Origin: an uncultured Lachnospiraceae bacterium | GTDB taxonomy: Bacteria > Bacillota > Clostridia > Lachnospirales > Lachnospiraceae | Assembly (NCBI GenBank): GCA_947053345.1 | Contig: CAMRSM010000005.1 | Location: 81,167 to 145,166, forward strand | Direction of reading: 5' to 3' | Length of the DNA: 64,000 nt | Shown here: positions 55,012-63,843 of the stretch, one piece after another | How positions within the stretch are numbered: the first letter of the stretch is position 1 | How the letters are laid out: the number at the start of each line of letters is the position of its first letter | Program-made: the position numbers and the translations under genes | Notes under the pieces: model-generated | Seen by the model: only the letters and a program-made list of their open reading frames with translations | The model's database searches: none | What the model was told of the DNA's origin: nothing

Positions 55012-56838
55012 TCATACCGCCGACAAAAACAACATTGCCAGAGCCTGCCCGTAAGGCATCGGCTTTAACTCGATCTCCCTGTAAAAATTCTTGTCCGTGC
55101 GCCCCATCGGCGTGCCATAGGAAACCTGACGGACAACCCCCTCCCCGGAAATGCAGTCCAAAATGGCAGGAAGTGCTTTCCGCGCCACCCCGCGGTAGGA
55201 AGGGTCAATCAGCCCATCCTCCACAGCCTTTAAAATCCCATAGGCAAAACCGCAGGTGGCACTCGCCTCAACATAGGAATCCGGGTCATCCACGAGTGTA
55301 TGCCACATACCATTTTTCCCCTGGTATTGCGCAAGGCTCTCCACCTGCCGTTTCAGGGTCTGTATCAGCAGCCTCCTCACCGGCCCGTCCTCCGGGACAA
55401 TCGCGAGAAATTCCGGGATCGCCATCGTGACCCAGCAATTCCCTCGCCCCCAGAATGCCCCGGCAAAATGGTTTCTTCCCGCAAATGTCCAGCCGTGGTA
55501 CCAAAGCCCGCTCACCCGGTCACAGAGATATTTTTCATGCAAAAGAAACTGGTACTGCGCCTCCTGCACCATGCGCGCATCTTTCAAAATCCGTCCCATA
55601 TTCGCCAGAAACAGCACGGTCATGTATAAAGTATCGTCCCATAATTCCTGCTCGTTTAAAGAATCGGAAGTCTTGTGCTGGAAACCGCCCTCCGCCGTCC
55701 GCGGGAATGTCTCCATGATTTCCGCCGCCGCCCTCCGGCACGACTCCATATATTTTTCTTCCCCGGTATATTCCGCGAGAAACGACATGGTCAGGTACGG
55801 AGCCGCCGTGTTGACGTTGAGCGCCGGAAACCCGGCAGAAAGCTGTCTGTCATAATAGCCGCGCAAAACCGCAAGATATTTTTCCGCATCCGGCGGGGCT
55901 GCCTTACAGCCCGCAATTCCCGAAAGAGCGGCACACTCCGAAGAACGCCTGCACTGCGCACCGTCCGCGCATGCCCTCGCCCTCTCATGGCAGAACAACT
56001 TCCAGAGCCCGAACAGCCCCACGCCCTGTGTCCATTCCCAATAGCGGTATTTTTCGATATCGTCCCCCGCCAGATTATGATCCTGCATATTCTTTAAGAA
56101 GGTTTCGTCCTCCTCGTACAAAATCTTAGTGAATGCCTCCGTGACAAGCGCAAGTTTCCGGGCAGCCCGGGCTGAAAGTCCCCCGCCGTCCCCAAGGTTT
56201 TCCCCTTCACAGGAAAATACGGTATTTCCTGCCCTTTCGCCTGCCGTCCCTTCCGCAGATGAAGCCGCCTTCCTCCGTACATTCTTACCTGTTCCCTTTA
56301 ACACCCCTCCCACTTCCAGCTCCCCTTCCAGCCGACGGATCAGTTCATACAGTTCCCCCGGCGTTTTCACGGTATAATCCGGCTGCCAGTCTGCCTCCTC
56401 CACCGTGTGAAAATACCGGGGCGACCAATCAAGCCATATAGAGGTGATCCCATACCGGTTTGCCCCCGCGATATCCTTTTTCAGGTTATTGCCGACCATG
56501 ACAATGCGGGGTTTGTCATGGCTGCACAGCCCCATTTTTTCCATCGCCGTATCAAACATACTCACATGCGGTTTCTGGTGTCCCACCACCTCGGAGACAA
56601 TCCACTGCTCAAAACAATATCCGCATCCGTTCCCACGGTATACGTTTTGGAACGATTCCCACTCCCCGTCCGCCACCAGGGCAATGCGGTAGCCCTCCGC
56701 GCACAGATCTTCAAACACCTGTTTTGCCCCCGGGATAAAATCCGCCCCGGTCACAATCCCCCTCCCGTCAAATACCTGGCTTCCTTCGTCGATCAGAGTG
56801 TCCCCGCTGTCCGTAAATATAATCAGCTTTTTCTCCAT
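55012..56838 (-). CDS. fusion of HAD-like phosphatase and GH105 unsaturated rhamnogalacturonyl hydrolase
   Basis: This 608-residue protein has two enzymes. Residues 1-165 are a HAD fold: TDSGDTLID (motif I, D10), VADGE (motif II), K near 89 in GHQKPHVS and VGNNLKKDI (motif IV). The +2 position of motif I is Gly, not the usual Asp. Residues 171-222 are a low-complexity linker. Residues about 225-608 are a GH88/GH105 alpha/alpha barrel, with YWEWTQGVGLFGLWK, ELWDDTLYM (candidate catalytic D401/D402) and GAFWGRGNCWV. GH105 removes unsaturated galacturonate or glucuronate released by lyases. The gene is first of an operon divergent from an AraC regulator. GAGGGC precedes the ATG. Confidence 0.85.
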   Translation of the reverse strand: MEKKLIIFTDSGDTLIDEGSQVFDGRGIVTGADFIPGAKQVFEDLCAEGYRIALVADGEWESFQNVYRGNGCGYCFEQWIVSEVVGHQKPHVSMFDTAMEKMGLCSHDKPRIVMVGNNLKKDIAGANRYGITSIWLDWSPRYFHTVEEADWQPDYTVKTPGELYELIRRLEGELEVGGVLKGTGKNVRRKAASSAEGTAGERAGNTVFSCEGENLGDGGGLSARAARKLALVTEAFTKILYEEDETFLKNMQDHNLAGDDIEKYRYWEWTQGVGLFGLWKLFCHERARACADGAQCRRSSECAALSGIAGCKAAPPDAEKYLAVLRGYYDRQLSAGFPALNVNTAAPYLTMSFLAEYTGEEKYMESCRRAAAEIMETFPRTAEGGFQHKTSDSLNEQELWDDTLYMTVLFLANMGRILKDARMVQEAQYQFLLHEKYLCDRVSGLWYHGWTFAGRNHFAGAFWGRGNCWVTMAIPEFLAIVPEDGPVRRLLIQTLKRQVESLAQYQGKNGMWHTLVDDPDSYVEASATCGFAYGILKAVEDGLIDPSYRGVARKALPAILDCISGEGVVRQVSYGTPMGRTDKNFYREIELKPMPYGQALAMLFLSAV

Positions 56839-56996
56839 ATGCCCTCACAATCCGCCGTACAAACGGCATTTTAATCCGCGGGTTTCCCCCGCCGAACAAA
56901 TTTTCCGTCGATGCCGGAAATTCGTCCCCCTGCCTAAAGGTTACTAATATCCGGCGCAAAACGCTATGCATCTCTTGTCTTTTTCAAAGGGCAATA

Positions 56997-57025
56997 TTGC
57001 ACATTTTGCTTTTTCAAGGTATAAT
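56997..57025 (+). promoter_or_regulatory. putative promoter of the AraC gene with overlapping palindrome
   Basis: TTGCAC (56997-57002) and TATAAT (57020-57025) are 17 bases apart. The perfect palindrome GCAATATTGC (56991-57000) overlaps the -35 box, as an operator would. The interval 56839-57201 is the divergent control region between the AraC gene and the GH105 operon. Confidence 0.5.
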
Positions 57026-57201
57026 TGATTTACATTTTCCACAACCGCTTTTCAAACTGCTGAGACATATTGTGCAATTTGACCACGAAAATCACTTTTC
57101 TTGCGCTGTTTTGTTTCCGTACAACGCAAAACAGGGAACCGCTATATCGTCCAATCCCAGGGCTTATGATCGGACAGACCCAAAAAGGAGAAACCGAGGT
57201 T

Positions 57202-58080
57202 ATGTTGATTGATAATACTGTGATCTACGAAGAAAACTATTTGTTTCAGATTAACCAGAAGGGAAGACCATTCTTCTATTTTTTCGACTGGGATGAACGC
57301 ACTTACGCCATCAACATGGAATTCCAGCATTTTCACCCTTTCTATGAAATGTGCATATTTCTCGGCCCGCACGCGCAGCATCTGATCAATGGGGTTCGCC
57401 ATGACCTGCGCTGCTGCGATATTGTCGCCATCCGCCCTGCCCTGCTGCACAAGACAGCTTACCCGCAGGGCGCGCCGTGCAAGCGCCTTATCATCAATTT
57501 TGCGCTTCCCGCACTGCCCGCAGAGCTTGGGGGCTGCATGCAGACAATCTATCAAATTTTTGAAAAGGAAGTACCCATCTACCGCTTTGAGGGGCACACC
57601 AAGCAGACGGTCTTTGAAAAACTGAACGACATCTACTATCTGTCCAAATCCCCAAACGAACTCTCAGACCTCGCGGCACACAATAAATTTATTGAGTTCC
57701 TGAGCCTGATCTATCTGTACCGGGATAAAAATGTATACGAAGACCGTACGGTTCTTGATAATACCTCCGCCAAAATCTACGGCATCACCGCCCACATCCA
57801 CACGCACTATATGGATGAATTATCCCTGTCCGGCCTTTCCAAGGAATTTTTTATCAGCAGCTGCTATCTTTCGCACCAGTTTAAACGTATTACCGGATTC
57901 ACACTGACCGACTATATTTCCATGACCCGCGTGCGCAACGCCCAGAACCTGCTGCTCTCCACCAATATGCCTGTCACGGACATTGCGCTGTCGTGCGGTT
58001 TTAAAAGTTTTTCCCAGTTCAACCGGACATTCCGCCGATTTGTGGAAATGCCGCCGTCCAAGTTCCGGAAAGATAGTTAA
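57202..58080 (+). CDS. AraC-family transcriptional regulator
   Basis: The 292-residue protein has an N-terminal cupin-type sensing domain (about 1-160; FQHFHPFYEMCIFL, then GVRHDLRCCDIVAIRP) and a C-terminal double helix-turn-helix (about 190-292; LSKEFFISSCYLSHQFKR and MPVTDIALSCGFKSFSQFNR). AAGGAG and GAGG lie upstream of the ATG at 57202; the frame extends upstream to 57070 without better support. It is divergent from the HAD-GH105/GH38 operon and very probably activates it when a sugar is bound; that is inference from arrangement. Confidence 0.9.
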   Translation: MLIDNTVIYEENYLFQINQKGRPFFYFFDWDERTYAINMEFQHFHPFYEMCIFLGPHAQHLINGVRHDLRCCDIVAIRPALLHKTAYPQGAPCKRLIINFALPALPAELGGCMQTIYQIFEKEVPIYRFEGHTKQTVFEKLNDIYYLSKSPNELSDLAAHNKFIEFLSLIYLYRDKNVYEDRTVLDNTSAKIYGITAHIHTHYMDELSLSGLSKEFFISSCYLSHQFKRITGFTLTDYISMTRVRNAQNLLLSTNMPVTDIALSCGFKSFSQFNRTFRRFVEMPPSKFRKDS

Positions 58081-59810
58081 CTCCCTGCCACCAGCCTCAA
58101 TTCCTCAAATGCCCCGTAAAAATCTACCAGCCCGTAACCCAGCTCCCTTGAGGCGGTCAAAAGACCTTCCCTCTCCGCCCCGCCCTTGATGAGCCGTTTG
58201 ATCTCCTGTGTCCGAATCTGCGGCTGTCTTCCGTCCACGACCGCCCATTCGAGGAAGAGCGCGCATCCCCCTGCCGTAAGCGCTGCCGCAATGCCCCCGC
58301 CGCTTTCCGTCCCGAATCCCCCGCCCGCCAAAGGACCATAGATGGAAATCCCCGGTGCCGCCACGTCCGGCTTCCTCTCTCCTGTCCGGGTAAAACCGCG
58401 CCCGGAGTGGAGCGAGACGGAATTGTCCTCGATCCGGTAAGATGCCACGGTGATCGGTTCCGCCGCATTGCCCGGGTCGGCAATGGTTACATAGGGATCG
58501 GCGCGCAGAAAATAAGTATCCTGGGTCAAAAAATTGTGCACCGGCAGCCAGATATCAAAGCCGCCGCCGAACGACCGGTCTTCATACACCTGAAAGCGCC
58601 AGATGCCAGCCGTCGGATCCATGACGCGCATAAGGATAAGCTGGTTCCCGCTCCGCCCTTCCGACATAAAATAGTTCACGCAGATCCTTGTATCCTCAAA
58701 CAAAAAATTCATCTGCTGCGCATGGTTTCGGCGGTCGGGTATCCGGCGGATCAATTCCCCCGTCGGCGACACAACGGATACCGAATACTGGTTCAGGGAG
58801 TCCGCCCACAATTCCATTGTAAAACCCCTCTCTCGCTCCCCGATACGCAGTTCCACTTCCTCGTACTCCGACCCGGTTCCCTCGGAGCGGTAATGCAGGC
58901 CGTAGCTGGATTCGTTCCCGGTCGAGGTCACCACGCACATGCGGTAGCGCTCCGCGGCAGTATTGAGCATGCTGTCAAGGATCCCCCGCCCCGCGTGCCC
59001 GCCGGAATTTGTGCCGAGTGTCATACAGATGACGAGGGGCTTCCTCATCGAAACCGACTTTGCGAGCAGATATTGAATCCCCCAGGCGATATCCGTTTCC
59101 TGAAAACATGTGGCATCCTCCGGAATTTTGTAGAGCGCTTTCAAATAGGCTTTCGCCGGCTTTAACTTGACCATCACGATATCCGCAAACGGTGCAACAC
59201 CGGAAAATGCGGAGTCACGGTCGCGGTTTCCTGCCGCCACCCCCGCCACAAACGTGCCGTGCCCGTTCTCGTCGCGCTCCGGAACAACCGCTCCCGGATC
59301 CGCACTCAGCAATGCCTGTGAAATCTGTTCCTGCGTGTATTCCGCCCCGTAGGCAAACCCGTCCGGCGCAACCCCGTCCTCCACGGTCTGGTCCCAGATC
59401 GCCGCAATCCGGCTCGTGCCGTCCGGGTTTCGGAATACCGGATGCGCATAATCAATCCCTGTGTCAATGAACCCGACGATTACATTCCTTCCGGAAAGGT
59501 CAAGGTACGGCAGACGGTCAAGCCTTGCGATCCCCATCTCTTCAAGCACTGGGGCGCTCGTATTTTCCTGCCTGCCGTCTCCCGCTTCCTCCATGATGGC
59601 ATAGCATCGCGGCACGGAACTATAGATTGACGGGAAGCCGATCGTCGTACTGTTAACACGCCCAGCACTCACATAGCCGACCGCGTAGTTATCGTCCATT
59701 GGCAGGATGCAGTCAAAACCGTAGATTTCCAATAACTCCTCGACCTGTACGGCGCGCTGGACAAAAAATTCCTGCATATCCTGTGAATAAATTGCGTTCT
59801 TACAATCCAT
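58077..59810 (-). CDS. S8 subtilase-family protein, probable pseudoprotease
   Basis: The 577-residue protein has no signal peptide and resembles the clostridial Csp-type subtilases. The Asp is at D116 (VGFIDTGIDYAHP), the His at H184 (DENGHGTFVAG) and the oxyanion Asn at N299 (VTSTGNESS). Where the catalytic Ser should be, the usual GTS-x-AAA reads GGGIAAALTAGG, so Ser is replaced by Gly506; S503 three residues earlier is not in register. A jelly-roll-like domain is inserted between His and Ser regions (about 310-440), as in Csp proteins. Loss of the Ser suggests a non-proteolytic role like CspC or CspA in Clostridioides difficile germination. AGAGGAG precedes the ATG; its end touches the AraC gene end. 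Confidence 0.85.
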   Translation of the reverse strand: MDCKNAIYSQDMQEFFVQRAVQVEELLEIYGFDCILPMDDNYAVGYVSAGRVNSTTIGFPSIYSSVPRCYAIMEEAGDGRQENTSAPVLEEMGIARLDRLPYLDLSGRNVIVGFIDTGIDYAHPVFRNPDGTSRIAAIWDQTVEDGVAPDGFAYGAEYTQEQISQALLSADPGAVVPERDENGHGTFVAGVAAGNRDRDSAFSGVAPFADIVMVKLKPAKAYLKALYKIPEDATCFQETDIAWGIQYLLAKSVSMRKPLVICMTLGTNSGGHAGRGILDSMLNTAAERYRMCVVTSTGNESSYGLHYRSEGTGSEYEEVELRIGERERGFTMELWADSLNQYSVSVVSPTGELIRRIPDRRNHAQQMNFLFEDTRICVNYFMSEGRSGNQLILMRVMDPTAGIWRFQVYEDRSFGGGFDIWLPVHNFLTQDTYFLRADPYVTIADPGNAAEPITVASYRIEDNSVSLHSGRGFTRTGERKPDVAAPGISIYGPLAGGGFGTESGGGIAAALTAGGCALFLEWAVVDGRQPQIRTQEIKRLIKGGAEREGLLTASRELGYGLVDFYGAFEELRLVAGS

Positions 59811-60036
59811 AGCCGCTCCTCTTTGCAGCTGCTTTTTACCATTCTATTTTCATGGCAGGTTGTCCTATGACACCACGTTTGCCCTCCCTGCCGTCTTTTG
59901 CCGTCCGGCCGGAACGGGAGAGGCAAAAATATCCTTTCGCCAAGTATCCGGTTTCCCGGGGAATTTCGAACAAGATTCTGACGGGAGCCCCAAAATGCAC
60001 CCTCCCAAATATCACCCTGTCATTTCCTAACAAGAA

Positions 60037-60603
60037 TCATATATCACAAACCTTATAGCAAAAATACGTTCCCGGAATGATATCATCATCGTCATAATAT
60101 AGCAAACCCAGCTTGCGAAACCGGAACGTTCGATGATAGTCGCTCTTAACCAGTTCATCATAAGCCCTTTGATATGACTCATAGTCCGCGCCGCCGATCG
60201 CAAATGTCATATGAAAAATATAGTCATCGTCGTGTTCCGCCGGGCATGGTCCAAATACCTTACACAATCCCTCGTTCAACCTTTTCTGTGCATCGGAAAG
60301 CTGTGGTGTTTCTTTTACCCGCAGGCTCATACATCCGGATTCTGCCCCACCGAATACATTTGACGCAAATACATCCATACCGCAAAATTCAATATCAAAC
60401 GGACGTAGTTCCTTTGCGAATCCGTCAAAGAATACTTCCATATTCTCCAAGCTCGGAATTGCAAAGGGCTGTTTTAAAGAAACATGCTGCGGCAGTCTTG
60501 CCATTTCAAACCCAGTCCTCCCATACCTATGTGCTTTCAGCATCAATTTTCTGCCATAATTCTCCGCATCGTTATCTGCGACCAAAACGATCGTTGCTTT
60601 CAT
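60037..60603 (-). CDS. 2H phosphoesterase (2'-5' RNA ligase superfamily)
   Basis: The 188-residue protein carries the two HxS/T motifs that define the 2H superfamily: H40-V-S42 in LPQHVSLKQPF and H131-M-T133 in YIFHMTFAIGG. Such enzymes open cyclic phosphates or act on 2'-5' linkages in RNA; the substrate here is unknown. Its ATG overlaps the stop of the upstream small gene by four bases (ATGA), so the two are co-translated. Confidence 0.85.
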   Translation of the reverse strand: MKATIVLVADNDAENYGRKLMLKAHRYGRTGFEMARLPQHVSLKQPFAIPSLENMEVFFDGFAKELRPFDIEFCGMDVFASNVFGGAESGCMSLRVKETPQLSDAQKRLNEGLCKVFGPCPAEHDDDYIFHMTFAIGGADYESYQRAYDELVKSDYHRTFRFRKLGLLYYDDDDIIPGTYFCYKVCDI

Positions 60604-60857
60604 TCCGCATCACCTCTCTTTACCAAACGAACCATTTCTGCAAGACTCATTACTCCCATGCCCTGTTTATCCGTTTCCGGATACAAACCGGTGCAGCGCC
60701 GATGATCCGCTATTATTACGCTGCTTATTTGTTTCCGGTACAAACGTCTTACCCCCTGTGCGGGCACATATGCACCCGTATGCCAAAATGCCTTTTTGCC
60801 CTCCGTCTCTTCAAAGCTTACCTCCGCGATCCTCCCGTTTTTCCGCAGAACCTTCAT
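60600..60857 (-). CDS. small protein coupled to the 2H phosphoesterase, unknown
   Basis: The 85-residue basic protein starts LRKNGRIAEVSFEETEG and has no motif I recognise. AAAGGAG lies nine bases before the ATG. The ATGA overlap with the phosphoesterase gene is a strong sign of a functional pair. Confidence 0.65.
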   Translation of the reverse strand: MKVLRKNGRIAEVSFEETEGKKAFWHTGAYVPAQGVRRLYRKQISSVIIADHRRCTGLYPETDKQGMGVMSLAEMVRLVKRGDAE

Positions 60858-60942
60858 ACTTTATTGCTCCTTTCTTTTTTGCCTCCACGCACTGGCAACA
60901 ACATAAGAAAAGCACCTTCGTAAACCCCTTCTTTCTGCGGCA

Positions 60943-60976
60943 TCAAAAAGGGCGGGGAATCTCCCCGCCCTTTCTT
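60943..60976 (-). terminator. terminator of the C39-like peptidase gene
   Basis: AAAGGGCGGGGA (60947-60958) and TCCCCGCCCTTT (60962-60973) form a perfect 12-bp stem with a three-base loop and T-rich flank on the - strand. Confidence 0.9.
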
Positions 60977-60994
60977 TACAAAGGACGTTCCGCA

Positions 60995-62164
60995 TCAGTT
61001 TGGATTGCGTATGATCCAGAACGGTCCGCCGTCCGAAGCCCATTTCGCCTCCGACTGTATCGTTTCAAAGTCCCATTCCGTCATTGTGTTCGCACGGCTG
61101 TTGCAGTCTGCGACCAAAATCTTTCCTTCGGCCGTGATCCCGCGCAGCACGATAAAATGCCCGCCTTTGGTAAAATGCCCTTTGCCCATCAGCGCAACGA
61201 CCATATCGCCGTTTCTCAGGGCTTCCTTCACCTTCTTCGGCGTATCCGAATCATTGCCCACGCCCTCCGATTTCAGCCCGAACGCCTTTGCAGTCCCGTT
61301 CACTACCGAGTGCAGCGAACCGCTCTTCGGATACCAGTAACCTTTGTTGAATGCCCATCCGGACATCTGTACCGGGTCAATACCGATATCGGTCAGGCTT
61401 GAGACAACAATCGCCATCGAGGTCGGCCCGCACGCGTATTTCGCGATGGTGTCCTCCCCGCCGTAGATCAGGCTGCCCCAGCGCGGGTCTGTCTGCAGGT
61501 AAAACACCGTATCCACTGCGCCTGCCGCCGTCAAAAGCTCCCCGCTCTGCGGTGTGCCCAGCGACGCGATAAAATCCGTATCCATCCCCTCCGTATTATT
61601 TACCTGCGGTGTCGGGGTTGGTGCCTCGGTCGGCACCGGAGTTGCGGTCGGTGCCGGGGTTGGTGTTTTCTGCGGTTTTGGGGTTGGTGTACTCTGCGGC
61701 TTTTCGGTCGGGGTCGGACGCAACGTCGGGGTTGGTGCCGCCTCGGTCGGCCGGGCAGTCGGCGCGGATGTAGGAGCCGCGGTCGGACTTGGCAGGGATG
61801 TGCTAGCCCCCGGCATTTCTACATCCGGCGTTACCGTCATCGGATTTTGCACTTCTGCCGTCGGTGCCGGTTCTTCTTCCGAAAACATGGTCGGCACGGA
61901 CGCGGTGCCGGTTACCGCAGGGGTTTCCCCACCGGGATTCCCCTCTGCCGGCAAGCCTGTCCCGTCTTCTTTTGCCGGATCCTCCCCGTCATTCTCACCT
62001 GCTTTGACTGCGCCGGATACCGCCCTGCCCGCGCCGTCCTCGCCCGACGCACCTGCCCTGCCTTCCGACCACTTTATCAGCCCTGCCACAAAAACGGTGA
62101 CCGCCGCCAGACAGATCAATTCCCATTTGATGATATTGGACAATCGGTTCTTCTTCTTTTTCAT
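60995..62164 (-). CDS. membrane-anchored C39-like cysteine peptidase
   Basis: The 389-residue protein has a basic N-terminus, one transmembrane helix (about 11-31), a Gly/Glu/Ala-rich stretch (35-100), a Pro/Thr-rich linker with PTPTP-type repeats (about 120-188), and a C39_2-type papain-fold domain (about 215-389). The catalytic set is visible: C245 in YACGPTSMAIV, H336 in GGHFIVLRG and D353 in VADCNSR. The domain should lie outside the cell, reaching through the wall. Target unknown; peptidoglycan or surface-protein processing is possible. No ABC partner adjoins it, so it is not a bacteriocin exporter peptidase. Confidence 0.88.
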   Translation of the reverse strand: MKKKKNRLSNIIKWELICLAAVTVFVAGLIKWSEGRAGASGEDGAGRAVSGAVKAGENDGEDPAKEDGTGLPAEGNPGGETPAVTGTASVPTMFSEEEPAPTAEVQNPMTVTPDVEMPGASTSLPSPTAAPTSAPTARPTEAAPTPTLRPTPTEKPQSTPTPKPQKTPTPAPTATPVPTEAPTPTPQVNNTEGMDTDFIASLGTPQSGELLTAAGAVDTVFYLQTDPRWGSLIYGGEDTIAKYACGPTSMAIVVSSLTDIGIDPVQMSGWAFNKGYWYPKSGSLHSVVNGTAKAFGLKSEGVGNDSDTPKKVKEALRNGDMVVALMGKGHFTKGGHFIVLRGITAEGKILVADCNSRANTMTEWDFETIQSEAKWASDGGPFWIIRNPN

Positions 62165-62320
62165 TTTCTACTTCCTCCTGTTATTGTGCTAGCCACAGTA
62201 TAACAGACTTTATCACCCTTTTCCATCGGTGTTTGCTTCCTTTGCTGCATTTATTATCCATCTCTCCCGGATGGGTTTTTATCGCTCCAGGACGGATTTC
62301 CATCCATGTGTGCGGGATAA

Positions 62321-62347
62321 TGCCCTGTCACGCGCGAGGACAGGGCA
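62321..62347 (-). terminator. weak hairpin after clpX
   Basis: TGCCCTGTC and GACAGGGCA form a 9-bp stem about 40 bases past the clpX stop. No good T run follows, so it is uncertain as a terminator. Confidence 0.35.
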
Positions 62348-62388
62348 CATCCCATGCCCTCTGTATCCCGGCACGAAAGGGGCTGCCC

Positions 62389-63825
62389 CTATCTTCCCGC
62401 CGCATTCTGCCCGATCAAAGCGCGGACACTGCCGGAGCGCAGCTCAATTCCCGGCGCACCTTTCTGCTCAATATAGTCCCTCGTGATAGTGACGCGCCCG
62501 ATTGTCTCGTCCTTCGGGATTTCGTACATGATATCCAGCATAAATTCCTCAAGAATCGCGCGCAGCGCCCGCGCTCCCGTCTTTTTCTCAAGTGCGCGCT
62601 CTGCGATCAGCTCCAGTGCCTCCTGCTCAAAGCAAAGCTCCACCTCATCCATTGCCAATAATTTTTTGTATTGTTTTATAATGGCGTTTTTCGGCTTTGT
62701 CAGGATGGAAACGAGCATATCCCGGCTTAAATCCTCGAGCGTACAGATCACCGGAAGCCGTCCCAGAAATTCCGGGATCATCCCGAATTCCCGCAGATCC
62801 TCCGCTGTCGCGCGCTTCAAAATATCTTTCTCCTGATCGTACTTATCCTTTAGGTCCGCAGAAAATCCGATTGCGGATGCCTTGTTCAGACGTTCCTTTA
62901 TGACCTTCTCAAGCCCCGAAAAAGCCCCGCCGCAGATAAAGAGAATGTTCCTTGTGCTGACTGTTGTCATCGGCACCATCGCATTCTTGCTCGTCGCCCC
63001 GACCGGCACTTCCACATCCGCGCCCTCAAGAAGCTTTAGGAGCCCCTGCTGCACGGCCTCCCCGCTCACATCGCGGCTGTTCGTATTCCGTTTCTTCGCA
63101 ATCTTGTCAATCTCGTCGATAAATACAATGCCCATCTCCGCTTTCTCAATGTCATTGTCCGCCGCCGCAAGCAGCTTTGAGAGGACGCTCTCCACATCAT
63201 CCCCTATGTAGCCCGCCTCCGTCAGCGAAGTCGCGTCCGTCACTGCAAGCGGCACGTCCAAAAGCTTCGCGAGCGTCTGCACCATGTAAGTTTTTCCGCT
63301 TCCGGTCGGCCCTAACATCAGGATATTGGATTTTTCAATCTCCACCCCATCCAGGACATCCGCCCGGATCCTTTTGTAATGATTGTAAACTGCGACCGCG
63401 ACTGCTTTTTTTGCCTGTTCCTGCCCGATCACATACTCGTCAAGTTCCGCTTTGATCCGGTGCGGTGCGGGAACTTTTGGCGGCATGGCTCCGCCCGCTT
63501 CCTCACCTGCCCCTGCTTTCTTTCCCTTTTCTTCCTTCGCCTTTTGGCGGTTCTTGCCCCCCATCGGCGGCATCCCGAAGGAAAACAGCATCGGATCCAT
63601 CATGCCGCTAAACAGCGGGTTGTTCCCGCTCTCTAACATGTCGATGGATTTCTGCAGGCACTCCCTGCACACACGGATATTCTGCGGCAGCTGTATCAGC
63701 TTCCCCGCAATGCTCTCCGGCCTGCGGCACAGATAGCAGCAGTCCTCCACCTCCCGTTTTTTGGTTTCACTTTCCCCGCTGCCCTGTTCCGGCTTTTGCA
63801 TTTCGTCCTTGTTATCTTCGCCCAT
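62389..63825 (-). CDS. clpX: ATP-dependent Clp protease ATP-binding subunit ClpX
   Basis: This 478-residue AAA+ unfoldase feeds proteins to ClpP. The N-terminal zinc finger has CYLC (30-33) and CREC (53-56). Walker A is GPTGSGKT (172-179), Walker B VFIDEID (234-240), the ClpP-docking IGF loop is at 319-321, and sensor 2 is in KKTGARALRAIL. The linker after the zinc finger (91-115) is longer and Lys/Gly-rich. GGAGG precedes the ATG. clpP and tig are not in the window, so this may be a second ClpX, as some Lachnospiraceae have. Confidence 0.93.
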   Translation of the reverse strand: MGEDNKDEMQKPEQGSGESETKKREVEDCCYLCRRPESIAGKLIQLPQNIRVCRECLQKSIDMLESGNNPLFSGMMDPMLFSFGMPPMGGKNRQKAKEEKGKKAGAGEEAGGAMPPKVPAPHRIKAELDEYVIGQEQAKKAVAVAVYNHYKRIRADVLDGVEIEKSNILMLGPTGSGKTYMVQTLAKLLDVPLAVTDATSLTEAGYIGDDVESVLSKLLAAADNDIEKAEMGIVFIDEIDKIAKKRNTNSRDVSGEAVQQGLLKLLEGADVEVPVGATSKNAMVPMTTVSTRNILFICGGAFSGLEKVIKERLNKASAIGFSADLKDKYDQEKDILKRATAEDLREFGMIPEFLGRLPVICTLEDLSRDMLVSILTKPKNAIIKQYKKLLAMDEVELCFEQEALELIAERALEKKTGARALRAILEEFMLDIMYEIPKDETIGRVTITRDYIEQKGAPGIELRSGSVRALIGQNAAGR

Positions 63826-63843
63826 TTATTTGATGCCTCCTTA

